Shown in pieces: positions 34,906 through 44,219 of a stretch of 64,000 bases of DNA. Origin of the DNA: an uncultured Planococcus sp. (GTDB lineage: Bacteria; Bacillota; Bacilli; Bacillales_A; Planococcaceae). The notes under the pieces were generated by a model. The model worked only from the letters and a program-made list of their open reading frames with translations. It made no database searches and was not told the origin of the DNA. The stretch covers positions 124,001 to 188,000 of the forward strand of contig CANNAE010000003.1 in the NCBI GenBank assembly GCA_947502505.1. The letters are read 5' to 3'. The first letter of the stretch is position 1. Every line of letters begins with the position of its first letter. The position numbers were made by a program, and so were the translations under genes.

Positions 34906-36465
34906 GTGGGAGAAGCATGTAAAGTATTGATTGTTGACGATGAAATGCTGATTAGACAAGGAATCATTAATTATATTGCTTGGGAACAGGAAGGGTTTCA
35001 AATTGTCGGGGAAGCTTCCAATGGCAGAGAAGCGATGGGCTTGATTGCAGAATTTGCGCCGCATATCGTTATTACGGACATTGTCATGCCGATTATGGAC
35101 GGTATCGATCTGGTCAAGGAAGGAAAGATGGAATTCCCCGATACCGAATTCATTGTGTTGAGTAGTTTCGAAGACTTTGATTACGTAAGGTCGATGTTCC
35201 AAAACGGCGTCGCGGATTATATCTTGAAGCCGAAGCTGAACGGTCCTGAATTATTAAAGATCTTAAACCGCGTGGCTAACCGTATTCCGGGATTACAGCA
35301 TTGCGTGATGGCTGCACAGACAGAACCTACAGCAGAAGAGTTAATAGAAAATGTGATTCAAGGATATCATCTGCCCGCGGGACATGAGGGACTATTCGAT
35401 AGTTTGCCGAACAGCCACTTTGTTTTGGTGGCGATCCGAGGGGAAAGCGTTGATCCGTTTCAGGTGAAAATAAATTTGGAGCGCACCGTTCTGGAAGAGT
35501 TGCCGATTCTCGTTTTGCATTCCAGCGAAGCGGATGGTCTGCTTTTGCTGAATTTTCAACTGCATCAGCTGGACATCATCAAACAAGCACTCAAACAGCA
35601 AGCAGCCAAGTTTCCAGACATCAAGTGGATGATGTGCGAGCCGGTCGATGCCATCGAAGGTTTGAAGAAAGCGTATGATGAGGGCTGTGCAAAAATGAAA
35701 AAATACGAATTTTATTTGCCGGAAGACAAGTTGTTCCTCTTCAGTGAGTTGCCAGTAGAGCATGAAAAGCAAGCGAATTTCGATTTAAACCATTTTATTG
35801 AGATGTTCAAGGACCGGCTGTTCAATGCGGCGTTTACGTACTTGGAGAATCATGTCGCATATTTGGCAGGGCGCTATAATAACGACAGCTTTGAGTTCAA
35901 ATCGTTTTTAGGAAATATCGTTTTTAACATTGTTGTTTTATTGGATGCCATGAAATACGAGACCCAGGAGCTCGAACAGAAAAAATATAATTATTTCTCG
36001 ACGATTAACGAAGCTACCGATATCAATGAAGCATTGGATTTGTTAGGGACCTTTCTCGAAGAAGTAAAGGAAATTATTCAATTGGGTGACAAGGCTGGTG
36101 AATCCAATAACTTGGATAGAATTTTGGAGTATATCGAACTTCATTACACCGAACCTTTGCGTTTATCGGAAATCGCCAACCATTTTCATTTCAATGCGTC
36201 GTACCTATCTTCTTATTTCAGTACGCATCATAAAGAAGGATTCAGTGAATATTTGAATCGCGTGCGCATTAAGAAATCGATGGAGCTATTGGCAAACAGC
36301 ACAGTGTCCATCTCGAATATCAGCGGTATGGTGGGCTATTCAGAGCACAGCTATTATTGCAAAGTATTCAAGCGCATTACGGGGATGTCTCCAGGCAATT
36401 ATCGAAAGGAGCTTCAAGCCGGCCATGAAACTGAAGAAAAAAACCTTTCGCATCTTAAGAAATAA
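34906..36465 (+). CDS. YesN-type response regulator (REC + AraC HTH)
   Basis: A 519-residue transcription activator. The receiver domain (about 1-125) starts VLIVDDEMLIRQGI and has the phospho-acceptor Asp58 in VITDIVMPIMDGIDL. A middle linker region of about 280 residues follows. The C terminus is an AraC-type DNA-binding domain (LRLSEIANHFHFNASYLSSYF, ISGMVGYSEHSYYCKVFKRITGMSPGNYR). GTG 34906 follows AGGGGGT by about 7 bases; an upstream in-frame ATG at 34831 lacks a ribosome site. It overlaps the sensor kinase gene by 41 bases and lies before a sugar ABC importer, so it probably activates the galactoside genes. Confidence 0.92.
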   Translation: MGEACKVLIVDDEMLIRQGIINYIAWEQEGFQIVGEASNGREAMGLIAEFAPHIVITDIVMPIMDGIDLVKEGKMEFPDTEFIVLSSFEDFDYVRSMFQNGVADYILKPKLNGPELLKILNRVANRIPGLQHCVMAAQTEPTAEELIENVIQGYHLPAGHEGLFDSLPNSHFVLVAIRGESVDPFQVKINLERTVLEELPILVLHSSEADGLLLLNFQLHQLDIIKQALKQQAAKFPDIKWMMCEPVDAIEGLKKAYDEGCAKMKKYEFYLPEDKLFLFSELPVEHEKQANFDLNHFIEMFKDRLFNAAFTYLENHVAYLAGRYNNDSFEFKSFLGNIVFNIVVLLDAMKYETQELEQKKYNYFSTINEATDINEALDLLGTFLEEVKEIIQLGDKAGESNNLDRILEYIELHYTEPLRLSEIANHFHFNASYLSSYFSTHHKEGFSEYLNRVRIKKSMELLANSTVSISNISGMVGYSEHSYYCKVFKRITGMSPGNYRKELQAGHETEEKNLSHLKK

Positions 36466-38233
36466 CAGCTTGTTCATTAAAATGTTCCTGATTATGGTTA
36501 TCAGCATCGTGGCCGTTTCCTTATTGATCACCTTCAGTTCAATCCGAATGTCCTCAGACTTATTCATGGACACTTTCAGTATTTCGAATACGAGAGCTTT
36601 GGAACAAATCGAGACGGAATTTGAAGATTATAGCTTTGCGATCGTGGCAGCGACAAATGAAGTGCAAAATAACGGGACTATCAAACGGGTGCTGACACAG
36701 ACAAATGCGACCACTTTGGAAACCTATAGTTCTTATCACGATATCAGCGAGCAGATCGAGCGGATTTATCGGACAGTCGAGTCATACGATGCCAATATGA
36801 TCGTACTTGGCAATAATGAGCTATTGTACAATGTCAATTACTCGAATTGGCCGGTATCGTGGGAAACATTACGCAATCACCCGATCTCGCAATATACGAT
36901 CAATCGGCCGAATCGTCTATTGTATCAATATTTGCCCTCCACTTCGTTTACGGAGGAACCAATGATTGTCGCGACAAAGACCTTGATGGAAAGGTCGACT
37001 GGCGAGATTTATGGCGTCTTGTATTTCCCGATTCGCGAAGCGCAACTGAAGCAATTTTATGAAGGCTACACAAGTGAGGAAAACGAAGTCATGCTGGTCG
37101 ATGCTGACGGGAAGATCGTATCTGGCAATCAAGAAGAAATGATTGGGCAAGATGCACCTGAATTGATGGCTTTGGCAAAAGAAGTGGACGATGAGGGGCT
37201 GGAGTATAAAGATGTCAAAGTGTTCGGCACGGATTATATGCTCATGGCGCAATACTTGCCGACTTACAATATGTATTTGGTAAACCTTGTCGACAAAGAT
37301 GCGGTGTTGGCCAATCTTATCAACACAAGGGAAATCCTGCTAATCAGTCTCGGTATCGTATTGATTGCGGTCTTTATCGTGTTCATCATTTCACGGCGCA
37401 TGACCAACTCCATCAGCCGCTTGGTCAAGCAAATTTCGACCATGGCAAAACACGATTTCAATGTGCCGGTCGCTGAAACTGGCGGATACGAAGCGAAGAA
37501 AATCGCCAATGCGTTCAATTCCATGCTGAATGAATTACAGGAATATGTCGATTTAGCGATACAGGCGCAGCAAAAACAGCGCAGCGCGGAATTGATGGCG
37601 CTGCAGCATCAGATTAACCCTCATTTTATTTACAATACGCTGGCTTCGATCAAGTTCATGATACAGCAAGGCAAGAAAGAACAAGCAACCGATATGATCC
37701 ACGCCTTGATTGCGCTGTTGCAAAATGCCCTCAGTAATGTTGAGCAAACGATTACGGTGGAACAGGAAATAGCAGATTTGAAAAACTATGTACTGATCAA
37801 TCAATCGCGCTATGGCGATGGCATCAAAGTTAATTTCTTTATTTCGCCAGATTGCCTTGATTGCCAATTGCCGAAATTAATTCTCCAGCCGTTTATCGAA
37901 AATGCGTTTTTCCATGCATTCAATGAGAAAAAGCTGGGATTTGTCCAAATCCTGGTATTTCAAAAAGGCGAAAACTTATTATGCGAGATCGTCGATAATG
38001 GCGACGGTATGGAAATTAAAGGCGATTATACGAAAGAAGACATCAAGGAAAAACGTCATTTGTTCAGTGGTATCGGCATCCGCAACGTTCATGAACGCAT
38101 CCAGATGCTTTATGGCGAGCAATATGGCGTGGACATCTCTAGCGTTAAAGGCGAGGGCACCAAAATCAAAGTGGAATTGCCGCTTCAGAAAGTAAGTAAC
38201 TCATCAGAAGCCAACGAAATTCCAAGAACCTGA
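36425..38233 (+). CDS. YesM-type sensor histidine kinase
   Basis: A 602-residue membrane sensor. A first membrane segment (about 18-40, FLIMVIISIVAVSLLI-like) and a second (about 298-320, LLISLGIVLIAVFIVFII) flank an extracellular Cache-like sensor of about 260 residues. HAMP follows (RRMTNSISRLVKQIS), then the LytS/YesM-type His-kinase block LQHQINPHFIYNTLASIKF with the phosphorylated His, and an ATPase domain with FIENAFFHAF and GIGIRNVHERIQMLYG. AAAGGAG lies 13 bases before ATG. It pairs with the overlapping regulator gene; the ligand is probably an extracellular galactoside or the loaded binding protein. Confidence 0.92.
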   Translation: MKLKKKTFRILRNNSLFIKMFLIMVISIVAVSLLITFSSIRMSSDLFMDTFSISNTRALEQIETEFEDYSFAIVAATNEVQNNGTIKRVLTQTNATTLETYSSYHDISEQIERIYRTVESYDANMIVLGNNELLYNVNYSNWPVSWETLRNHPISQYTINRPNRLLYQYLPSTSFTEEPMIVATKTLMERSTGEIYGVLYFPIREAQLKQFYEGYTSEENEVMLVDADGKIVSGNQEEMIGQDAPELMALAKEVDDEGLEYKDVKVFGTDYMLMAQYLPTYNMYLVNLVDKDAVLANLINTREILLISLGIVLIAVFIVFIISRRMTNSISRLVKQISTMAKHDFNVPVAETGGYEAKKIANAFNSMLNELQEYVDLAIQAQQKQRSAELMALQHQINPHFIYNTLASIKFMIQQGKKEQATDMIHALIALLQNALSNVEQTITVEQEIADLKNYVLINQSRYGDGIKVNFFISPDCLDCQLPKLILQPFIENAFFHAFNEKKLGFVQILVFQKGENLLCEIVDNGDGMEIKGDYTKEDIKEKRHLFSGIGIRNVHERIQMLYGEQYGVDISSVKGEGTKIKVELPLQKVSNSSEANEIPRT

Positions 38234-38294
38234 TAATAGTACAAGAAAAAAGAGAGATAATTGAAATGTCTAAAAATTTTCGGATAGAACACCT

Positions 38295-38322
38295 AAAGAT
38301 TGTGCTAACAATCTTTTTTTTT
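38295..38322 (+). terminator. Terminator after the two-component genes
   Basis: AAAGATTGT pairs with ACAATCTTT around GCTA and is followed by a run of about ten T. It separates the regulators from the transporter. Confidence 0.9.
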
Positions 38323-38329
38323 TGGCCGT

Positions 38330-38366
38330 TATACTGACTACAAGGCGAAAAAGTTAAGCGCTTACA
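38330..38366 (+). promoter_or_regulatory. Transporter promoter -10 and cre-like operator
   Basis: TATACT at 38330-38335 is a good -10. GTTAAGCGCTTACA at 38353-38366 contains the palindrome TTAAGCGCTTA and matches the cre consensus except for its first two bases. Sitting past the transcription start, it would act as a roadblock for glucose repression. Confidence 0.6.
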
Positions 38367-38384
38367 AAAAAGGGGGATTTCATA

Positions 38385-39683
38385 ATGAAGAAGTTTAATC
38401 TTATGTTTTTAGCGGCAGCCAGTATGGCCACTTTGGCAGCTTGTTCTTCTGGGGATGAAGAGGCGAGCGGGGGAAGCGGTTCAGAAGGTTCGGCAGATGT
38501 AGATGAAATCACGGCTTGGGCTTGGGACCCGGCATTCAATATTGCGGCTCTTGAAAACGCGAAAGAAGCTTATAATGGCGATGGCGATTATGAAGTGAAT
38601 GTCATTGAAAATGCGCAAGACGATATTATCCAAAAACTCAACACGGGACTCAGTTCAGGTACGACGAATGGCATGCCGAATATTGTCCTGATTGAAGATT
38701 ACCGTGCTCAGAGTTTCCTTCAAGCTTATCCGGATGCTTTCCATCCACTGACGGATGTCATTAATTCAGACGACTTCGCAGATTATAAAATTGCGACAAC
38801 GAGCTATGACGGCGAGCAATATGGATTGCCGTTTGACTCAGGCGTAGCAGCACTATATGTACGAACGGATTATTTGGAAGAAGCCGGCTACTCGGTTGAA
38901 GACGTAACGGATATCACGTGGCAGGAATATATTGAAATCGGTAAAGATGTTAAAGAAGCGACAGGTAAGAACATGCTGACTTTGGATCCAAACGATTTGG
39001 CGCAAGTGCGCATGATGATTCAGACGAACGGCTCTTGGTATGTGGAAGAAGATGGTTCGACACCGAACATTGCCGGAAACGAAACACTTGAAGCTGGTTT
39101 TGAGACGTATAAAGAAATGATGGATGCGGACATCGCGAAAATCGTCTCAGACTGGAGCCAATTTGTAGGCGCTTTCAACAGCGGCGATGTCGCTAGTGTG
39201 CCAACAGGCAACTGGATCACGCCAAGCGTTAAACAAGCAGCTGATCAATCCGGCAACTGGGCAGTCGTCCCGATGCCTCGCCTGGATATGGAAGGAGCAG
39301 TCAATGCTTCTAACCTGGGTGGCAGCTCATGGTACGTCTTGAACGTGGATGGCAAAGAACAAGCAGCGGATTTCCTCTTGAACACATTTGGCTCGAATCC
39401 TGATTTATACCAAACGCTTGTAGAAGACATCGGCGCTCTAGGGACTTACTCACCGGCAGCTGAAGGAGATGCATATGCAGTGGAAGATGAGTTCTTCGGT
39501 GGACAGCAGCTCATTACAGATCTTTCTACATGGACAGATGAGATTCCAGCAGTTAACTATGGCCTTCACACTTACGCAATCGAAGACATCCTGGTCACTG
39601 GAATGCAAGATTATTTGAACGGCGCAGAACTGGATACAGTACTAGAAAGTGTCCAAGGGCAAGCTGAAGCACAACTCAAATAA
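38385..39683 (+). CDS. Sugar ABC transporter substrate-binding lipoprotein
   Basis: A 432-residue extracellular lipoprotein. The signal ends in a lipobox LAAC (Cys about 20), followed by an acidic Ser/Gly-rich linker. The mature part has family-1 solute-binding features: EITAWAWDPAFNIAAL, NTGLSSGTTNGMPNIVLIEDY, YGLPFDSGVAALYVRTDYLEEAGY and WAVVPMPRLDMEG. It captures an oligosaccharide for the two permeases downstream. Its position beside alpha- and beta-galactosidase genes suggests a galacto-oligosaccharide ligand. AAAGGGGGATTTCATA precedes ATG. Confidence 0.92.
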   Translation: MKKFNLMFLAAASMATLAACSSGDEEASGGSGSEGSADVDEITAWAWDPAFNIAALENAKEAYNGDGDYEVNVIENAQDDIIQKLNTGLSSGTTNGMPNIVLIEDYRAQSFLQAYPDAFHPLTDVINSDDFADYKIATTSYDGEQYGLPFDSGVAALYVRTDYLEEAGYSVEDVTDITWQEYIEIGKDVKEATGKNMLTLDPNDLAQVRMMIQTNGSWYVEEDGSTPNIAGNETLEAGFETYKEMMDADIAKIVSDWSQFVGAFNSGDVASVPTGNWITPSVKQAADQSGNWAVVPMPRLDMEGAVNASNLGGSSWYVLNVDGKEQAADFLLNTFGSNPDLYQTLVEDIGALGTYSPAAEGDAYAVEDEFFGGQQLITDLSTWTDEIPAVNYGLHTYAIEDILVTGMQDYLNGAELDTVLESVQGQAEAQLK

Positions 39684-39703
39684 TTGAATGGAAATACATG
39701 AAG

Positions 39704-39777
39704 CCTTGAGTTGATGCCGGCGAACTGGTAAAAGTGCTTTATCACTTACCAGCGGGGCGCAGCTCAAGGTTTTTTTA
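39704..39777 (+). terminator. Intercistronic hairpin between binding protein and permeases
   Basis: An outer stem CCTTGAG/CTCAAGG and an inner stem CTGGTAA/TTACCAG form a large hairpin ending in seven T. Such partial terminators allow more binding protein than permease. Confidence 0.85.
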
Positions 39778-39794
39778 TAGGAGGAATGAGAAGC

Positions 39795-40742
39795 ATGAGC
39801 CAGCTAGGAACAAAAAAAGCGGAAGTGGATCTTCCGGTTCGCACTAAATATGAAGAGAGCAGGCGCCAGAAAACCGGTGTCTTTTTTAAGAAAAAAGTGG
39901 GTTGGCTGTTTATCATTGTCTCGATTCTCGCCATCACCATCTTCAACTTTTACCCGATGGTTCAAGCCTTTCTATTGTCTTTCCAATCTGGAATGGGGGC
40001 GAACCTGGAATATGTAGGACTCGATAACTGGCGTCGCCTGTTCGGTGATCCGACCTTTATCGCAGCATTGACCAATACGACGATTTATTTGTTGATTCAA
40101 GTGCCTTTAATGATCGTATTGGCGTTATTTTTTTCCGTATTGCTGAACGATCCGAAATTAAAATTCAAGAGTTTTTTCAGGATCGCCATCTTCCTGCCTT
40201 GTGTAACATCACTTGTTGCCTATTCTGTCGTCTTTAAATACTTGTTCGGCATTGATGGCATCATCAATCAATTCCTGCTCAATTTTGGTTTTATTTCTCA
40301 GACGATCAACTTCTTGGCCGATCCGTTTTGGGCGAAAGTGGTCATTATCTTGGCCATTACGTGGAGATGGACAGGCTATAACATGATTTTCTATTTGGCG
40401 GCATTACAAAACGTCGACAAATCGATTTACGAAGCTGCCAGAATCGATGGAGCCAGCTCGTTCCAACAATTTTTCCAAATTACTGTCCCGATGCTTAAGC
40501 CAATCATTTTGTTCACATCGATCACTTCAACGATCGGCACATTGCAAATCTTTGATGAAATTGTCAACATCACCAACGGCGGACCGGGGAATGCGACCAT
40601 TTCGATTTCGCAGTATATTTACAATTTGTCCTTTGAATACACGCCTGACTTCGGTTACGCGTCAACCGTCTCCTATGTCATTGTAATTCTAGTGGTTATC
40701 CTTTCAATTATTCAATTCAGAGTGGCGGGTGAGAAAAAATGA
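39795..40742 (+). CDS. Sugar ABC permease 1 (MalF-like)
   Basis: A 315-residue membrane subunit with six segments. The inner-membrane-component motif that contacts the ATPase is IYEAARIDGASSFQQFFQITVP (EAA loop). The N-terminal half has KKVGWLFIIVSILAITIFNFYPMV. ATG 39795 sits 9 bases after AGGAGGA; the ATG at 39786 is immediately after that site. The next permease overlaps by 4 bases. No ATPase gene is in this operon; the MsmX-type gene at 48.3 kb is the likely supplier. Confidence 0.92.
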   Translation: MSQLGTKKAEVDLPVRTKYEESRRQKTGVFFKKKVGWLFIIVSILAITIFNFYPMVQAFLLSFQSGMGANLEYVGLDNWRRLFGDPTFIAALTNTTIYLLIQVPLMIVLALFFSVLLNDPKLKFKSFFRIAIFLPCVTSLVAYSVVFKYLFGIDGIINQFLLNFGFISQTINFLADPFWAKVVIILAITWRWTGYNMIFYLAALQNVDKSIYEAARIDGASSFQQFFQITVPMLKPIILFTSITSTIGTLQIFDEIVNITNGGPGNATISISQYIYNLSFEYTPDFGYASTVSYVIVILVVILSIIQFRVAGEKK

Positions 40743-41566
40743 ACAGATTAAAACAGATTTTCATCTATACGTTTCTCAGTGTCGCAGCAATTGTCTCCAT
40801 TTTTCCATTCCTATGGATGCTCGTCAGCATCACCAACAAATCGGTGGACGTGACGCAAGGGCGCTTACTTCCGGGAACTCATTTGATCGAAAACTTGAAA
40901 ACGCTTTTTGCAACGGTAGACATCGTTCCAGCCTTGCTCAACTCATCCATTATCGCAATCATCACGACTTTCTTGACCCTCCTCTTGGCCTCGCTTGCCG
41001 GCTATGGATTTGAAATCCACCGCAGCCGAGGAAAAGATATCGTCTTTACCATTTTGTTGTTATCGATGATGATTCCGTTCGCGGCGATCATGATTCCTTT
41101 ATACCGCATGTTCGGCAGCATCAGTGAAACGGCACCGCTCATCGGCATCGACTCGCTTGGGGCGGTCATTTTGCCGACAGCAACGACGGCATTTTTCATC
41201 TTCTTCTTCCGTCAAAATACTAAGATGTTCCCTAAAGACTTGGTAGAAGCAGGGCGCATCGACGGCTTGAGTGAAATCGGCGTGTTCTTCCGAATCTACG
41301 TGCCTACGATGAAAACGACTTACGCTGCTGCGGCGATCATCGCCTTCATGAACAGCTGGAATAATTATTTATGGCCATTGGTCATTTTGCAGTCGCCGGA
41401 AAAACGGACGATCCCGCTGTTGATCTCCAATCTCGGCTCGAGCTACTCGCCGGATTACGGAGTCATCATGTCAGCCATCGTCATCGCGACATTGCCGACA
41501 GCGCTCGTGTTCTTCCTCATGCAGAAGCACTTTGTTGCAGGCATGATGGGATCGGTTAAGGGTTAG
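40739..41566 (+). CDS. Sugar ABC permease 2 (MalG-like)
   Basis: A 275-residue membrane subunit with six segments and EAA-loop motif LVEAGRIDGLSEIGVFFRIYVP. It starts at an ATGA overlap with permease 1, so the two are made together as a heterodimer. YLWPLVILQSPEKRTIPLLI and the end MQKHFVAGMMGSVKG are typical of carbohydrate permeases of this type. Confidence 0.93.
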   Translation: MNRLKQIFIYTFLSVAAIVSIFPFLWMLVSITNKSVDVTQGRLLPGTHLIENLKTLFATVDIVPALLNSSIIAIITTFLTLLLASLAGYGFEIHRSRGKDIVFTILLLSMMIPFAAIMIPLYRMFGSISETAPLIGIDSLGAVILPTATTAFFIFFFRQNTKMFPKDLVEAGRIDGLSEIGVFFRIYVPTMKTTYAAAAIIAFMNSWNNYLWPLVILQSPEKRTIPLLISNLGSSYSPDYGVIMSAIVIATLPTALVFFLMQKHFVAGMMGSVKG

Positions 41567-41585
41567 GCTTTGTGAGAGATATTCC

Positions 41586-41762
41586 GCAAAACTGTTCCGT
41601 GAAAGCTTTGCTCAACTCTCACTTTGTTCGAGCATCGCAAATGAATAAACTCAGATTCCCTTCGCTTATTCATTTCCTGCGGGCTTGCGCCGAACTAACT
41701 CGTGCTAACGCCCGAGTGGATTTCGGCACTTCGCTATCCCGCGGGAGTCTCCACAGTTTTGC
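41586..41762. repeat. GC-structured intergenic repeat with inverted ends
   Basis: GCAAAACTGT at 41586-41595 and its exact complement ACAGTTTTGC at 41753-41762 bound about 177 bases. On the minus strand the interior reads GGAGACTCCCGCGGGA then GCCCGCAGGAAA, a pattern I recall as a common intergenic repeat of Bacillales. Similar blocks occur in the 62.5-kb element. The frame open across it is not a convincing gene. Confidence 0.6.
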
Positions 41763-41846
41763 TACATATCTAGATGTAAACTATGAAAATTAACTCTTTG
41801 ATGCTAGTAAATTACTCAGCGCCGGCGCGTCCAGGGGCTAAGCGAA

Positions 41847-41879
41847 GCAAGAAGACAGGTGGTTTTCCTGGCTTCTTGC
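41847..41879. other. Hairpin in the alpha-galactosidase leader
   Basis: GCAAGAAG-A-CAGG pairs with CCTG-G-CTTCTTGC around TGGTTTT. It lies about 70 bases before the GH36 start, without a T run. It may be part of a longer repeat-derived structure (41818-41910) or an attenuator. Confidence 0.5.
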
Positions 41880-41951
41880 GGGAGCTATGCCCAGAGCGCC
41901 CGAAGCGTTTAAGAAGTCTACTTTATTTTATTTGCGAGTAGGAGGTAAATT

Positions 41952-44162
41952 GTGCCGATTTTATATAACGACGCCACACGTGAGTTTCATCTGCAAACCG
42001 AGAAGACCAGCTATATTTTCAGCATCTTGAAAAATGAACAGCTCGGCCAGTTGTATTACGGCAAAAAGCTGCGCCACCGAGACTCGTTCGAGCGCTTGTT
42101 TCATATTGAGGAAATGCCGAATACCGCTTGCGTCTATGAAGGCGATTTGGTATTTTCACTCGATATTCTCAAACAGGAATATCCGGCGTACGGGACAACA
42201 GATTTCCGTGAACCGGCGTACCAAGTGCTACAACAAGACGGCAGCCGCATTACGAATTTTGTCTATCAGAACCATAAAATTTATCAAGGGAAAAATAAGC
42301 TCGAGGGCTTGCCCGCGACCTATGTTGAGGACGACGCAGAAGCCACTACCTTGGAAATTTCTTTATACGACGAAGCGATCGATATGGAAATCCAGCTGTC
42401 CTATACTGCCTTCGAGCAATTGAATGCGATTACCCGTTCTGCCCGCTTTATCAATCACGGTTCAAAAGAGGTCAATTTGACGAGAGCGATGAGTGCCAGC
42501 ATCGATTTGCCGGATTCGGATTTTGAAATGGTGCAACTGTCCGGTGCCTGGGCCAGGGAGCGCCATATCCAAAACCGGAAACTAGTGTCAGGCCTTCAAA
42601 GCATCAGCAGCACGAGAGGAACGAGCAGTGCCCAGCAAAATCCGTTCCTGGCACTGAAACGCCCATCCACCACCGAACATCAAGGTGAAGTGTACGGCGT
42701 AAGTTTGGTCTACAGTGGCAATTTCCTGGCGCAAGTTGAAGTTGATCATTACGACGTGACACGTTTAATGGTCGGCATCAATCCTTTTGATTTCAATTGG
42801 TTATTGGAAAGGGGCGAAAGTTTCCAGACGCCGGAAGTGGTGATGGTTTATTCAGCAGATGGCTTGAACGATATGAGCCAGACCTATCATAAAATTTACC
42901 GAAACCGCTTGGCGCGCGGAACTTGGCGCGACCGGGAACGCCCGGTGTTGATCAATAACTGGGAAGCGACGTATTTTGATTTCGATGAAACGAAGATCTT
43001 GGAACTCGCGAAGTCTTCCAAGGAATTGGGCGTGGAGCTGTTCGTGCTGGATGACGGCTGGTTCGGCAAGCGCGATGCGGACACGACATCTCTCGGCGAT
43101 TGGTTTGAAGACAAGCGCAAATTGCCGAGCGGCATCAGCCGATTGGCGAAAAACATTGTAGATTCAGGAATGAAGTTCGGTTTGTGGTTCGAACCGGAAA
43201 TGGTTTCGAAAGTAAGCGAATTGTACAAAGCGCATCCGGACTGGATCATCCATGTGCCGAATCGCAAAAGCTCGCACGGCCGCAATCAACTCGTATTGGA
43301 TTTCTCCCGCCCGGAAGTGGTGGACTATATCCATGGCTTGGTAGCCGGCGTACTGCGTGATGCACCGATTTCTTACGTGAAATGGGACATGAACCGCTAT
43401 ATGACTGAAATCGGCTCATTGGAATTGCCGGCGAACCGCCAGCGGGAAGTCGCACATCGCTACATCCTCGGAGTCTATTCCTTGTACGAACGATTGACTT
43501 CGGAATTTCCGGATGTCTTGTTCGAATCCTGTGCAGGAGGAGGCAGCCGCTTCGACCCAGGAATGCTCCATTACGCGCCGCAAGGGTGGACAAGTGATGA
43601 CACCGATGCGGTCGAACGTTTGAAGATTCAATACGGCACATCTATGGTTTACCCGATCAGCTCGATGGGCGCGCATGTCTCAGCGGTGCCGAATCATCAA
43701 GTGGGACGCATCACGAGCTTGAAGACACGGGCGGATGTCGCGTATTTCGGCGCATTCGGCTACGAACTTGATGTCACGAAGATGGACGATGACGACAAAG
43801 CCATCGTTGCCGAGCAAATCGCTTTCTATAAAGAAAACCGTTTGCTCATCCAACAAGGGCAATTTTACCGGCTGGCCAGCCCGTTCGCAGAAGACGGCAA
43901 CGTGACGAGTTGGATGGTCGTGTCAGATGACCAGGCCGAAGCGGTATTCGGCTATTACCAAGTCCTCGCTAAACCAAACCCTGGATATGCACGTGCATTT
44001 TTCAAAGGACTCAACCCCGAATTTGAATACGCCATCGATGGGATCGACGATACGTTTTACGGGGATGAATTGATGGGTGCAGGCGTGCAGCTCAACCGCT
44101 ACCGCCGAAATCAACATCCTTCTGATTTTTCTTCTATTATTTATAAATTAACGCGAGTGTAA
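41952..44162 (+). CDS. Alpha-galactosidase, GH36
   Basis: A cytoplasmic hydrolase of 736 residues removing terminal alpha-1,6-galactose from melibiose, raffinose or galactomannan fragments. The N-terminal beta-sandwich is followed by the barrel with FVLDDGWFGKRD, GLWFEPEMVS, VKWDMNRYMT (nucleophile Asp about 479), LFESCAGGGSRFDPG and WTSDDTDA (acid/base Asp about 549). These positions nearly equal those of Geobacillus AgaA/AgaB. No signal peptide. GTG 41952 has TAGGAGGT 5-6 bases upstream. It follows the importer on the same strand. Confidence 0.95.
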   Translation: MPILYNDATREFHLQTEKTSYIFSILKNEQLGQLYYGKKLRHRDSFERLFHIEEMPNTACVYEGDLVFSLDILKQEYPAYGTTDFREPAYQVLQQDGSRITNFVYQNHKIYQGKNKLEGLPATYVEDDAEATTLEISLYDEAIDMEIQLSYTAFEQLNAITRSARFINHGSKEVNLTRAMSASIDLPDSDFEMVQLSGAWARERHIQNRKLVSGLQSISSTRGTSSAQQNPFLALKRPSTTEHQGEVYGVSLVYSGNFLAQVEVDHYDVTRLMVGINPFDFNWLLERGESFQTPEVVMVYSADGLNDMSQTYHKIYRNRLARGTWRDRERPVLINNWEATYFDFDETKILELAKSSKELGVELFVLDDGWFGKRDADTTSLGDWFEDKRKLPSGISRLAKNIVDSGMKFGLWFEPEMVSKVSELYKAHPDWIIHVPNRKSSHGRNQLVLDFSRPEVVDYIHGLVAGVLRDAPISYVKWDMNRYMTEIGSLELPANRQREVAHRYILGVYSLYERLTSEFPDVLFESCAGGGSRFDPGMLHYAPQGWTSDDTDAVERLKIQYGTSMVYPISSMGAHVSAVPNHQVGRITSLKTRADVAYFGAFGYELDVTKMDDDDKAIVAEQIAFYKENRLLIQQGQFYRLASPFAEDGNVTSWMVVSDDQAEAVFGYYQVLAKPNPGYARAFFKGLNPEFEYAIDGIDDTFYGDELMGAGVQLNRYRRNQHPSDFSSIIYKLTRV

Positions 44163-44219
44163 ATGAACAGTTCCGCATAGCTAAAACGCCTTGCGGAATC
44201 TTACATAGGAGGCGTCGAT

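Noticed and set aside
41572..41793. 73-codon frame between importer and alpha-galactosidase
   Set aside because: It spans a structured repeat with inverted ends. No ribosome site or recognisable protein features.
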